DNA of 64,000 nucleotides from an uncultured Algibacter sp. (lineage in GTDB: Bacteria; Bacteroidota; Bacteroidia; Flavobacteriales; Flavobacteriaceae): the NCBI RefSeq assembly GCF_947495675.1, contig NZ_CANLZX010000013.1, forward strand, positions 1 through 64,000, read 5' to 3'. A program made the position numbers and the translations under genes. Below, piece after piece: positions 45,420-54,193 of the stretch. The notes beneath the pieces were generated by a model. The model did not search any database and was not told the origin of the DNA. It saw only the letters and a list, made by a program, of their open reading frames with translations. How positions within the stretch are numbered: position 1 is the first letter of the stretch; every line of letters starts with the position of its first letter.

Positions 45420-45617
45420 TTAATTGTCTTTTTTTATTGTTTCTATTTGTTTTTCTAAATCTTCGGCTTTGGTTTTAAATTTTTCCATTGCTTTTTTAAG
45501 TTGACTTACTTTTTTAAACACCTCATCTTCTTGAATCGCTTCATAAGAAACAATACCATTTTCTTCTTTAATTTTTGATTTACTGCCACAAGTTGGGCAA
45601 ATAGATACTTTACTCAT
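45420..45617 (-). CDS. small CxxC protein with coiled coil
   Basis: 65 residues. CPTCGSK near the N-terminus is half of a zinc ribbon (only one CxxC is present). The C-terminal ~35 residues are a Lys/Glu-rich coiled coil (VSQLKKAMEKFKTKAEDLEKQIETIKK). Function is unknown. It lies 7 bp after the methyltransferase gene and 1 bp before the membrane protein gene, so it is clearly part of their operon. Confidence 0.7.
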   Translation of the reverse strand: MSKVSICPTCGSKSKIKEENGIVSYEAIQEDEVFKKVSQLKKAMEKFKTKAEDLEKQIETIKKDN

Positions 45618-45624
45618 AATGCGT

Positions 45625-46254
45625 TTATTTTTTAATAGTTATTAATACCACTTTTCCGCCTAATTGTGGTTGTAATTGGTATTTTTTGTTTTTACTAATT
45701 GTTTTTAAAAATGTTTTTGCTTCTTCCATATTTGCATTGTCTACATAAATAACACTATTGTTATGGAAATTATGTTCTAGTGTCTGGAATATAGCTAAGT
45801 ATAAATCTTTCCAACCATCTAATAACAATAAGTCTATTGGGTCATTATGATTATTTAAGGTTTTTAATGCATCACCAATTCTTACATCAATTAGTTCGTT
45901 AACTCCAGCTTTTTTAAAGTTTTCAATAGCTTTTTTAGCTTTAGTTTCTATTAATTCTGTAGTTATAATATGGCCTCCAGTTTCAAGTACACCTTGAGCT
46001 AAAAACAATGTTGATATACCAAAAGAGGTCCCAAATTCAACTATATTCTTAAAGTTGTTTTGCTTTATAAGTTGTTGTAAATATTCACCTTGTTGTTTAG
46101 AAATTGAAAGATATACATCTTTAAAATCGGCAGGTTGCATTGGCCTAAAAACACTTTTAGCTAAGCCCTTCATTATTTTAAATTTATCTTTTACAGCATC
46201 ATTATACAACTCATTTAATGTATTTACTATTTGATTTTGTTGTGCAACTATCAT
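45625..46254 (-). CDS. class I SAM-dependent O-methyltransferase-like protein
   Basis: 209 residues. The SAM-binding motif IVEFGTSFGISTLFLAQGV is followed by GGHIITTELIETKAKKAIENF, the acidic loop IDVRIGDALKTL and LLLLDGWKDLY, as in the O-methyltransferase family 3 fold. The substrate is unknown. It follows the four-domain secreted protein gene and precedes the CxxC protein gene in an AraC-headed group. Confidence 0.85.
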   Translation of the reverse strand: MIVAQQNQIVNTLNELYNDAVKDKFKIMKGLAKSVFRPMQPADFKDVYLSISKQQGEYLQQLIKQNNFKNIVEFGTSFGISTLFLAQGVLETGGHIITTELIETKAKKAIENFKKAGVNELIDVRIGDALKTLNNHNDPIDLLLLDGWKDLYLAIFQTLEHNFHNNSVIYVDNANMEEAKTFLKTISKNKKYQLQPQLGGKVVLITIKK

Positions 46255-46274
46255 AATTATTGTTTTATTAAAGA

Positions 46275-46303
46275 AAGGAATATCGGTAAAACCGATACTC
46301 CTT
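46275..46303 (-). terminator. hairpin between operon genes
   Basis: AAGGA-TATCGGT and ACCGATA-TCCTT pair almost perfectly around a 3-nt loop with one mismatch. On the minus strand a T-rich tail follows. It lies 26 bp after the stop of the 46329 gene, so it may terminate or attenuate transcription into the methyltransferase gene. Confidence 0.6.
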
Positions 46304-46328
46304 AATTGCTATTAATTAAAAGGGGTTT

Positions 46329-47789
46329 TTAAAATTTTCCGTTATTGTTTTTCCATTCAGATTTCGGTTCTATAGGAGCAATAACATCCCAATGTTCAAC
46401 AATAAGATTGTTTTCAATTCTGAATAAATCATAATAAGCAGTATGGTCTCCTTTACCAAATTTACCTTCGCTTATGGATAATACAAAGTTTCCTTGTCCC
46501 AATACTTTATGAAGCTTCGTATATTCCATAACTAAACCGTTTTCTGCAAAATATTTCATTGCTGCTCCAAAACCATCTAAACCATCTGCTACAGCAGGGT
46601 TATGCTGAATGTAGGTTGTTGGATTAATATAGGTTGTTAGTTTATCCATTTCATGATTTAATAACACATTTTTAATAAATCCTTTTACTACATCCTTATT
46701 AGCTTCTGTTTTGTCTAAATCTGAAATTTCTGTTGCTCCATCAAATTGTGTTCTTCCACTTGGGTTGGGCTTTTGAATTTCTAATAAATTATCCCAATGT
46801 TCTACAATTAAACCATTTTCAAAACGAAATACATCAAAACCAGCTTTTGGTCCAAAAAAATCATATTCAGTATGTGTAAACACATAATCTCCATCTTCAA
46901 AAGCACGAATTACATTAGCTTTGAAACCTTGTGGTGGTACATGATGCAATATTTCTCCAAACCCCGATAAACCGTCGCCTACTGCTAAGTTGTGTTGTAT
47001 GTATTTGTTTGGGTTAATGTAAGATATTGGTGTTTTATCCCCAGTATTAAAACTGTTTAATAATGCTACTACTTTGTCTTTTTTTGATAATTCCATAGTG
47101 TTGTTTTTTAATGATTTAAGTGTTTGGTATCGTCCCATCCAAATAGATGGTTCATTCATCATACCCATAAATTCTTTGGATATGTTATTGTTCATAAATG
47201 GTTGTAATGCAGCATCAGAATTGTTTTTGTTATCCCAATACACAGCTACAATTTGCTCTCCATTTTTATTTACTCCTGTTAAACGTTGTAAAAAGCCTGT
47301 TTGTTTTGATGTAAAACCTTTCTCTACTCTTTTATTGGTTTTTTTAAATGCTTTCATATCAGCATCAGCTTTTGTTTTAAAAGACATAACTTCAATAAAA
47401 TTGCTATTTAGAGCATTAAATTTTTTATTAATAGTATAGCGAGACATTTTCATTGAAGTACCTTCTATCTTAGAAGCATAATCAGCTACAGATGCATCTG
47501 TCATAAATTTATTCATAGATGCTTTTGCATTTTCAAGAGTTTCCCAATACACTAAAACAACATATTCTCCATTGGCGTTTACTCCACTTTGGCGTTTAAT
47601 AAAACCGGGTTGTTTTTTCGTGAAATTGTTTTCTATTTCTGCATCAAGTTTATTGAAAACAGATGTGTTTGTAACAGATTTCGTTTTAAAAGTAGTAACC
47701 TCTAAAACAGATTTTGTTTCTTTATTACTAAAAGAGCTAACTGTAAAAGCTATTATAATAATGGCTAAAAATTTAAGATACTTTATCAT
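46329..47789 (-). CDS. secreted four-domain protein: two ABM-like plus two SnoaL-like domains
   Basis: 486 residues from the ATG at 47789 (MIKYLKFLAIIII), which begins a proper signal peptide; the frame extends 10 residues further. Two antibiotic-biosynthesis-monooxygenase-like halves repeat FKTKS...GFIKRQSGVNANGEYVVLVYW and FKTKA...GFLQRLTGVNKNGEQIVAVYW. Two SnoaL-like domains then repeat YINPNKYIQHNLAVGDGL...VFRFENGLIVEHWD and YINPTTYIQHNPAVADGL...LFRIENNLIVEHWD. Both appear to be internal duplications. The catalytic role is unknown. An AraC gene lies just upstream. Confidence 0.8.
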   Translation of the reverse strand: MIKYLKFLAIIIIAFTVSSFSNKETKSVLEVTTFKTKSVTNTSVFNKLDAEIENNFTKKQPGFIKRQSGVNANGEYVVLVYWETLENAKASMNKFMTDASVADYASKIEGTSMKMSRYTINKKFNALNSNFIEVMSFKTKADADMKAFKKTNKRVEKGFTSKQTGFLQRLTGVNKNGEQIVAVYWDNKNNSDAALQPFMNNNISKEFMGMMNEPSIWMGRYQTLKSLKNNTMELSKKDKVVALLNSFNTGDKTPISYINPNKYIQHNLAVGDGLSGFGEILHHVPPQGFKANVIRAFEDGDYVFTHTEYDFFGPKAGFDVFRFENGLIVEHWDNLLEIQKPNPSGRTQFDGATEISDLDKTEANKDVVKGFIKNVLLNHEMDKLTTYINPTTYIQHNPAVADGLDGFGAAMKYFAENGLVMEYTKLHKVLGQGNFVLSISEGKFGKGDHTAYYDLFRIENNLIVEHWDVIAPIEPKSEWKNNNGKF

Positions 47790-47822
47790 TTTTAATTTGT
47801 TTAATAATTTATACTGCAAAGA

Positions 47823-47862
47823 TGTAGTTACTCTACAGTATTATGATTATCAAAATGATTAT
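47823..47862 (-). promoter_or_regulatory. possible AraC-type operator upstream of the four-domain protein gene
   Basis: TGTAGTTACTCTACA (47823-47837) is a 5-bp-arm palindrome. Two direct copies of ATGATTAT (47843-47850 and 47855-47862) are spaced 12 bp apart, as expected for AraC-family half-sites. CATCTTTG on the minus strand (47824-47817) is one base off the -7 consensus. Confidence 0.4.
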
Positions 47863-47889
47863 AAAAATGGTTAAAGTGTAACCAGTCTG

Positions 47890-48768
47890 TTATTTTTGTT
47901 GTCTGAATTTAAGTGGTGTGGAGTTTGTTTTTTTTTTGAAAAACTTAACCATATTTGCAGGTTCTTCAAATCCTGTTTTATAACTTATTTCTTTAATAGA
48001 AAGTGAAGTTGATACTAGATAACGTTTAATTTCAATTGTTACAAAATCATCAATAAAAGTTTTTACAGTTTTACCAGTTAAATTCTTTACAATATCATTT
48101 AAAAATTTATAAGAAACGAACAAGTTAGAAGCATAATGTCTTGAACTTCTGGTGTTTGTGTATTCTTTTTCAAGCATGTTTTTAAATGCGTTAAATTTTT
48201 CTAGCCAATGGTTATTTGTGCTTTTTATAGATTGAAATTCTTTAGATCTCTCTGCTTTAAGTAATAACACATGAAGTAGGTTACCTAATATTTCTGATTT
48301 GGCAAAATTATTTGAAAATTGATACTCCTCACGTATTCTAGTTGCTATACTAACAAGGTTATCATTATTCATATCTTTTTGATGAATAACCGGAGATTCA
48401 ATATGGTAATTAAATAACCTATTTAAATTTAAGCTACTTATTAAATAATTAGATTTATCAACAAATTTACTATTGAAAATAATACAAAACCCATCTGCTT
48501 CTATTAACTTCTTAGTAAAATGATGTACTTGGTTTTTAGCTATAAATATAGCGCTCCCTTCTATTAAATTATAAGATTTGAAATCGACAAAATGTGAATA
48601 CGATTTTTTGGTTACTATTAGGATAATATGAAATAGTATTCTATGAGCAATAAAAGGATTGTGATTATTAGACTGGTTTAACTTCTGAAAAGTTTCAGAA
48701 AAAGTCATGACTTCAATATCTAATTCAAAATTTGATTTAAAGGCAATCTTAGGTAATTCATGAGCCAT
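47890..48768 (-). CDS. AraC-family transcriptional regulator
   Basis: 292 residues from the ATG at 48768 (MAHELPKIAF). The C-terminal ~100 residues carry two helix-turn-helix motifs: SRHYASNLFVSYKFLNDIVKNLTG and LSIKEISYKTGFEEPANMVKFFKKKTNSTPLKFR. The N-terminal part is a cupin-like sensor. The longer frame to 48855 is unlikely, because TACATTTG (minus strand, 48780-48773), a -7 match, lies inside it and a hairpin covers its first codons. It probably controls the downstream operon. Confidence 0.88.
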   Translation of the reverse strand: MAHELPKIAFKSNFELDIEVMTFSETFQKLNQSNNHNPFIAHRILFHIILIVTKKSYSHFVDFKSYNLIEGSAIFIAKNQVHHFTKKLIEADGFCIIFNSKFVDKSNYLISSLNLNRLFNYHIESPVIHQKDMNNDNLVSIATRIREEYQFSNNFAKSEILGNLLHVLLLKAERSKEFQSIKSTNNHWLEKFNAFKNMLEKEYTNTRSSRHYASNLFVSYKFLNDIVKNLTGKTVKTFIDDFVTIEIKRYLVSTSLSIKEISYKTGFEEPANMVKFFKKKTNSTPLKFRQQK

Positions 48769-48843
48769 GATGCAAATGTAAGAAATATAGAAATTGATTT
48801 CTATATCACCTGAATATGATTCAATAAAAATAAAGTAGAAGCC

Positions 48844-48864
48844 ATCCCGAAACAAGTTCGGGAT
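48844..48864. terminator. hairpin ATCCCGAA/TTCGGGAT
   Basis: A perfect 8-bp stem around ACAAG, of the TCCCGA...TCGGGA type frequent between flavobacterial genes. It lies upstream of the AraC gene and no clear T-tract follows, so its role is unclear. Confidence 0.4.
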
Positions 48865-49027
48865 AGATTAATACTCATTTTATGTATGTTTAAATTAAGT
48901 TTCACTTTCGGCTTGAAAAGCCTAAGAATTGCAAGTAATTGACCTAATAAATCAAGGGAAACTTAATAAATTATTATAATCATATCTTAGGCTTTTAATA
49001 TCCTGTAATACCATCTTCACCAGATTC

Positions 49028-50623
49028 TTATCTTTCTCTTGGCTCTCCAGTTGGCCCCATTTCTCCTCCAATTTGAGTAACTGTGCTGTTTATAATAAAA
49101 GAATCACTTGAATTTGTTCCTCCGCTATATGTTCCAGAGGTGTATAATCCGTTAATTTCATTACCATTGCTAACACTTCCTCCTGTATAGATTTTATAAG
49201 TTTTACCTGTTTCTAATTTTGCATTAGAGTATATAATTGTTATTACGCTATTAGGGACTTCATAAGTAAGGGCTTCCGTTCCATCCTCTGATTGAATATT
49301 TAATAGCTGATTTGCATAAACTCCATCAAAAATTAATGAATTTTGTGTGCTTTCACTATCCGTTGGAAATGATGTGTTTAGTCCTAATCCTAAAATAGTT
49401 CCTCCAGTAATTTTAAATAAATTATCATCGGTGTCAAAACTACCATCTGGTTCATCTGTTCTTACTGCTATAGCAATGGTTGTACCACCAGTAATGGTAA
49501 TTCCTTCGTTACTATCAATAGCATCATTACGTGTGCTATAAGCATAGATATTTCCACCATTGATGTATAAAAAACCATCTGAATTAAGACAATCATCATA
49601 AGAATTTAAATTTATGATACCATTATTAATAGTCATTATTCCTTTTGCTTCTATGCCTTCACCTTCGGAGTTATTTATAACAAAATCTCCTCCATTTATA
49701 GTTACATATGGCGTAATAGTATCATCTGGCTCTTCCTCATCATCAATATCATACGAGGCTACAATTCCATCATCAACTGCATTTATAATAAAGGTTCCGT
49801 CGTTAATAATAATATAGCCTTTTTCACAATCCATACCGTCGCTATCAGCTGTTAAATTAAGCGTACCACCATCTACAATTATATAATCATTAGTATGGAT
49901 AGCATCTGATACTGCTTCGGTTACTGTAATTGTTCCGCTAATTATTCTAACATAATCATCACTTGCAATACCGTGCTTATAGTTTCCGGCTACGTTAAGA
50001 GCTCCTAAACCACTAAAAACTAATTGCCCTTCGCTAAAAAATGCTGCTTTTGCATCTTCGTCATCTGGAATATTATTATAATTTGATGCATCGGTTAAGT
50101 TATTTGTACCTTCCAATACAACAAAAATGGTTTTTGAAGATTGTATATTAATCGCAGGACCATCAGTATTTGTAATACTTAAATCACTTAACGATAATTT
50201 GAATTTTTTATCGCTATAAATTTTTAACATACCATTGGTTGTTGAACCCGATATTTCGTAAGCTACTTTTGAAATAGTGGAATTGATAGTAACATAGGCA
50301 CCATCTTGTGTAATTACCACATCATCAGGAACAGGATTTGTAATGGTAGCAGATGTATTTGAAAATACAATTTGAATTGTATTTTCAAAAGTTGCATTTT
50401 CTACTAAATCATCTTCATCTGTACCTGTGTTATTAGTATCTCCTTCAGCTGTGCCAGATGTGTTTGTATCTGTAATTGTAACATTTTCTGATGTTATTAC
50501 TGTATCTTCTGATGTTGAATCGATATCATCGTTATCATCATCAGTACTACATGCAACAAATGCAAAGACTATTAAAGCTAATATGCTAAAAACTTTAATA
50601 GATTTTATATTACTTGTTTTCAT
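49028..50623 (-). CDS. carbohydrate-binding DUF4353-type lipoprotein
   Basis: 531 residues with a lipoprotein signal: lipobox FVACS near residue 25, followed by an acidic linker. The body repeats short beta units such as ITVTEAVSDAIHTNDYIIVDGG, DGMDCEKGYIIINDG and NSEGEGIEAKGIMTIN, giving a beta-helix-like architecture matching DUF4353. Many Asp/Asn in the turns could bind calcium. Cell-surface attachment is predicted. An EF-hand protein gene lies 95 bp upstream on the same strand. Confidence 0.82.
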   Translation of the reverse strand: MKTSNIKSIKVFSILALIVFAFVACSTDDDNDDIDSTSEDTVITSENVTITDTNTSGTAEGDTNNTGTDEDDLVENATFENTIQIVFSNTSATITNPVPDDVVITQDGAYVTINSTISKVAYEISGSTTNGMLKIYSDKKFKLSLSDLSITNTDGPAINIQSSKTIFVVLEGTNNLTDASNYNNIPDDEDAKAAFFSEGQLVFSGLGALNVAGNYKHGIASDDYVRIISGTITVTEAVSDAIHTNDYIIVDGGTLNLTADSDGMDCEKGYIIINDGTFIINAVDDGIVASYDIDDEEEPDDTITPYVTINGGDFVINNSEGEGIEAKGIMTINNGIINLNSYDDCLNSDGFLYINGGNIYAYSTRNDAIDSNEGITITGGTTIAIAVRTDEPDGSFDTDDNLFKITGGTILGLGLNTSFPTDSESTQNSLIFDGVYANQLLNIQSEDGTEALTYEVPNSVITIIYSNAKLETGKTYKIYTGGSVSNGNEINGLYTSGTYSGGTNSSDSFIINSTVTQIGGEMGPTGEPRER

Positions 50624-50718
50624 AATTTGAATTTTTAGTTAAATATTGAAATTTTACGTTAAATATTAAGCTATATTAGAAGTGAGACTCTATTAAAACC
50701 TCTCCTTGATTTTGTTAA

Positions 50719-51003
50719 TTATTTTTTATTTTGTGTTCGTTGTGGTTTTGGTGCATTTACAAATTCTTTTTTTGATATGAATCCATCTTCATCGGTATCG
50801 ATTTTAGTGAAATCATTTTTTAAAGGGCCTTTAATTTCTTTCTTTGATAGTTTACCGTCTTCATTGGCGTCCATTTCTTCTAATAACTGCTTAAATGTTG
50901 GTGGTTCTTTTCTATCTCTTTGATTTTGTGACTGTCCATAAAAATTGTTTGTTATCATTAATACAATCCCAAAAACTAATACCTTAAATGTGTTGCTTTT
51001 CAT
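50719..51003 (-). CDS. small secreted EF-hand protein
   Basis: 94 residues with a signal peptide ending near FYGQ. Two EF-hand loops are clear: DANEDGKLSKKE and DTDEDGFISKKE, with Asp at 1, 3 and 5 and Glu at 12, so calcium binding is likely. It precedes the DUF4353 lipoprotein gene and probably works with it at the cell surface. Confidence 0.88.
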   Translation of the reverse strand: MKSNTFKVLVFGIVLMITNNFYGQSQNQRDRKEPPTFKQLLEEMDANEDGKLSKKEIKGPLKNDFTKIDTDEDGFISKKEFVNAPKPQRTQNKK

Positions 51004-51082
51004 CTTTTAAACTTTTATTGTTATATACTTTTAGATGTGTTCCTTTATATAAACTTGTGAGCTGTCTTGTTAAAAAAAACAC

Positions 51083-51116
51083 AAAAAAAAGACTCTAAAT
51101 ATTTAGAGTCTTTTTA
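51083..51116 (-). terminator. rho-independent terminator
   Basis: AAAAAGACTCTAAAT and ATTTAGAGTCTTTTT form a perfect stem with T-runs on both strands. It lies downstream of the membrane protein gene that ends at 51207 on the minus strand. Confidence 0.85.
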
Positions 51117-51206
51117 AATTTTTAAGAGAATGATTTCGTTTTAAATATCCTTTTAGGAAAGGATATAAAAGTAAAAGTTTAGAATAAACCAGAAATATTC
51201 TTTTTA

Positions 51207-52661
51207 TTATAAAATTCCAGGAATTCCTGGCAATTGACCTGCTAAAGCAAGAGAAACAACACAAACTAAAAACATTGCTCCGGGGATAATTAAACGTTCT
51301 TTTAGCGATAATGCTTTTGCTCTTTCTCTATCGCCAATTAGTCCTAAATTATCTAGTAACATGGTTAAAGCCCAACCAAATACTGGGTTTACAAAAGCAC
51401 AAGCAAAAATACAAGTACCAGCACTTAAAGAATCATTTTGTTTTTTAACCATTTGCATACCTGCTTCAAGTAATGGTAAAAACACACCTACTATTAAGGC
51501 TACACGCAATACAGGTTCCCACATAGCTAAATCCATAGGATACCCAAAAACAGATGCTAAAATACATAGTATAGCAGTTAATATTGCACCGCCAGGAATA
51601 GGACGTTTAGCAATAGCAGCAGGAATCATATAAGTTCCCCAAGAGGATGCAATATTTCCACCACCTAAAGCAGATCCAACTATTTGGCGAACAGAAGCTA
51701 CCGTCATCGTATCATCAACATCCATTAAAACATCTTTAGCTTTTTTAGGGTAATTAAGTTCTTGAAATACACGGTGCCCTAAATAATCTGGAGACCACAT
51801 AGCAACAGCTAATATAGCAAATGGTATTACTGCAATAAAGTGTCCAATATTTGGCCAACCTAATTGCCATCCTGTATCTTCACCCCACCACCAAAATGGA
51901 TTCATATGAGGTAGTCCTGGAGCTGTTGTAAACTCAAAATTAACACCCATAGCATAGGTTATTATTCCTGCTATTAATGAGCATAGTGGTATGGCTAACC
52001 ATCTTTTTTTAACACGCGCTAAATAGGCATAAATAATAATTGTAACGCCAATAACAACAAATGATACTGTACTTGCATCTGCATTTACAGCCCAAGTTTC
52101 GAATTTTGAAATTTGAGAAATAAGCCCCACAGCACCAAGGTAAATAAGTAAACCACCACGAACACCAACACCTGTTAAAGCCATTAGTTTAGAGCCTCCT
52201 TTGGTGATACTTAAAATAAGCCCGAATACACCAATTAATATACCCAAAGCTAAAGGATGACCTCCTGCTGCTGCAATAATTGGGATTAATGGAATCATTG
52301 GGCCATGCGTTCCAGCTAAATTCGCCCTAGGATTTAAAAGAGCAGAAAAAAGTATAACAAAAATACCTCCTGCAATTAATAGTTCGAATCGAACATTTTC
52401 GGCAACAAATTCTGGTGATAAACCAAATTGTGCAGCAAATGCTGCAACCATTGCTGTAACCATTACTACCTTACCTATTGTTGCTGCTAATGCAGGAACT
52501 AAGTCTTCAAATTCTATATGAAAATCTCTAAACGGTAAATGTAATTTCCATCGACGAAATTTCATGATTTGTAATTCATGTTCTAAGTAGTCTTCCCTAT
52601 TTTCAAATTCGCTAGACTTCCTTCGTTTTTCCTTGTAAGAATTCCCTTTTTTTTCGCTCAT
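51207..52661 (-). CDS. DUF3360-family multi-pass membrane protein, putative transporter
   Basis: 484 residues with about 11 hydrophobic segments after a charged N-terminal tail. NPRANLAGTHGPMIPLIPIIAAAGGHPLALGILIGVFGL and GVGVRGGLLIYLGAVGLI look like DUF3360, a family distantly related to SulP/NCS2-type permeases. The substrate is unknown. It is divergent from the TetR gene. CAAAATTA at 52709-52716 (TAATTTTG on the minus strand) may be its -7 box. Confidence 0.78.
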   Translation of the reverse strand: MSEKKGNSYKEKRRKSSEFENREDYLEHELQIMKFRRWKLHLPFRDFHIEFEDLVPALAATIGKVVMVTAMVAAFAAQFGLSPEFVAENVRFELLIAGGIFVILFSALLNPRANLAGTHGPMIPLIPIIAAAGGHPLALGILIGVFGLILSITKGGSKLMALTGVGVRGGLLIYLGAVGLISQISKFETWAVNADASTVSFVVIGVTIIIYAYLARVKKRWLAIPLCSLIAGIITYAMGVNFEFTTAPGLPHMNPFWWWGEDTGWQLGWPNIGHFIAVIPFAILAVAMWSPDYLGHRVFQELNYPKKAKDVLMDVDDTMTVASVRQIVGSALGGGNIASSWGTYMIPAAIAKRPIPGGAILTAILCILASVFGYPMDLAMWEPVLRVALIVGVFLPLLEAGMQMVKKQNDSLSAGTCIFACAFVNPVFGWALTMLLDNLGLIGDRERAKALSLKERLIIPGAMFLVCVVSLALAGQLPGIPGIL

Positions 52662-52861
52662 ACCTTTGCTAATATTTAATATTTTAACACTATTTCTTAA
52701 TAAGTTCGCAAAATTAACTGCATAATGCGTTTGTAAACATGAGTTTTGTCAGTTGTATATTATTTTTTTGTGCTTATTTAGAACACTTTGACATACTGTC
52801 ACTTATAGTTTTTTACTTTAATATTTCTGTTTTGATAGTTTTAAACTTATGTTAAAAAAAG

Positions 52862-52889
52862 AATGAACGTTCATTTTTTATTATCTTTG
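52862..52889 (+). promoter_or_regulatory. TetR operator and promoter of the TetR/nitroreductase/ADH operon
   Basis: AATGAACGTTCATT (52862-52875) is a perfect 14-bp palindrome. Six bases later comes TATCTTTG (52882-52889), a perfect -7 box, 20 bp before the TetR start. The palindrome lies in the core-promoter spacer, the position expected for autorepression. Confidence 0.75.
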
Positions 52890-52908
52890 TACAAGAAATC
52901 AAATTAAA

Positions 52909-53496
52909 ATGACAAAACTTCAAAAAAGTATTGATAAGCGAAATGCGTTAATTAAAGCTACAATTGAGTTGGTAAACAACAATGGTTTCCATGCTACACC
53001 TATGAGTAAAATTGCAAAAATGGCTAACGTGTCACCTGCAACTATCTATTTGTATTTTGAAAACAAACAAGATTTAGTAAATCAAACCTATATTGAAGTA
53101 AAAGCAAAATACACCAAATATGCTTTTGAGAATTACCTTGAGAGCATGTCTGTGGAAGCAGGTTTTGAATTAATCTGGAAACGTATAGCTGACTTTAAAT
53201 TAAATGAGTGTAAAAATGCTATGTTTTTAGCACAATGTGATAATACACCTATGATTGACGAAGCTAGTAGACAAGAGGGTATTAAGCATTTACAACCCCT
53301 ACTCGACCTCTGGGCTCGTGGTATTAAGGAAGGTATTATAAAACCCATGTCTGATTATTTGTTATATGCCTATTCTATAAACCCTTTGTCCTTTTTAATG
53401 ATCTCACAAAAACGAGGTGCTTTTAAATTAAACGACACTAATATTCAAGAAGCATACGAATCTGCTTGGAATAGTATTAGAGTAATAAATAAATAA
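52909..53496 (+). CDS. TetR/AcrR-family transcriptional regulator
   Basis: 195 residues. The N-terminal DNA-binding domain reads IKATIELVNNNGFHATPMSKIAKMANVSPATIYLYFENKQDLVNQTY, a textbook TetR helix-turn-helix. The C-terminal ligand domain is not assignable. It heads an operon with the nitroreductase (17-bp gap), alcohol dehydrogenase and DJ-1-like genes, and a palindrome covers its promoter. It likely represses its own operon until an electrophile or aldehyde-like ligand binds. Confidence 0.93.
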   Translation: MTKLQKSIDKRNALIKATIELVNNNGFHATPMSKIAKMANVSPATIYLYFENKQDLVNQTYIEVKAKYTKYAFENYLESMSVEAGFELIWKRIADFKLNECKNAMFLAQCDNTPMIDEASRQEGIKHLQPLLDLWARGIKEGIIKPMSDYLLYAYSINPLSFLMISQKRGAFKLNDTNIQEAYESAWNSIRVINK

Positions 53497-53513
53497 AAAA
53501 TAAAAATTGAAAT

Positions 53514-54146
53514 ATGGAATTATTAGACAAATTAAAATGGCGTTATGCTGCAAAAGCAATGAACGGTAAAAAAGTACCTGAAGATAAAATAGCACGTATT
53601 TTAGAAGCGGCTCGTTTAGCTCCTACTTCAAGTGGTTTACAACCCTTCGAAATTTTTGTAATTAAAAATCAAGATATTAAAGAACAAATTAAACCCATTG
53701 CTTGGAACCAATCTGTAATAACAGACTGTTCTCACCTATTAGTTTTTGCAGCTTGGGATACCTATACAGCAGATCGCATAAATCACATGTTTGATTTAAC
53801 AAACAAAATTCGTGGTTTTGAAAACGAGGGTTGGGAAAATTACCGACAAATGTTATTAGGTATGTATCCACAAAAAGACCCTGAAGTAAACTTTAACCAT
53901 GCTGCAAAACAAGCTTATATTGCTTTTACAGAAGCTTTAACTGCTGCTGCTTTTGAAGGTGTTGATGCAACGCCATTAGAGGGTTTTGATCCTGAGGCTG
54001 TCGATAAAATTTTGGGGCTAAGAGAAAAAGGACTGCGTAGTGCTGTTTTATTACCAATTGGTTACAGAAAAGAAGATGAAGATTGGTTAGTAAACCTTGT
54101 AAAGGTTAGAAAACCTATGGAAGAGTTAGTAACTGTAATTGAGTAA
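53514..54146 (+). CDS. NAD(P)H-dependent nitroreductase-family oxidoreductase
   Basis: 210 residues with the FMN-binding nitroreductase motifs: KWRYAAKAMNGKKV, AARLAPTSSGLQPFEIFVI, and AAFEGVDATPLEGFDPEAVDKILG, KGLRSAVLLPIGYRKEDED. It reduces nitro compounds, quinones or similar electrophiles. It is the second gene of the TetR operon. A paralogue lies at 58111-58785 under different control. Confidence 0.92.
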   Translation: MELLDKLKWRYAAKAMNGKKVPEDKIARILEAARLAPTSSGLQPFEIFVIKNQDIKEQIKPIAWNQSVITDCSHLLVFAAWDTYTADRINHMFDLTNKIRGFENEGWENYRQMLLGMYPQKDPEVNFNHAAKQAYIAFTEALTAAAFEGVDATPLEGFDPEAVDKILGLREKGLRSAVLLPIGYRKEDEDWLVNLVKVRKPMEELVTVIE

Positions 54147-54193
54147 ATTATAGTTTTAAAAGAAAAAATAACAACAAAAAAAAAGAAAAGAAA

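Noticed and set aside
47890..48855. Longer AraC start at 48855
   Set aside because: The extension is hydrophobic and non-family, covers a hairpin and a promoter box, and begins in intergenic-type sequence.
49347..49817. Plus-strand frames inside the DUF4353 gene
   Set aside because: They are antisense shadows of repetitive Gly/Asp-rich coding sequence.
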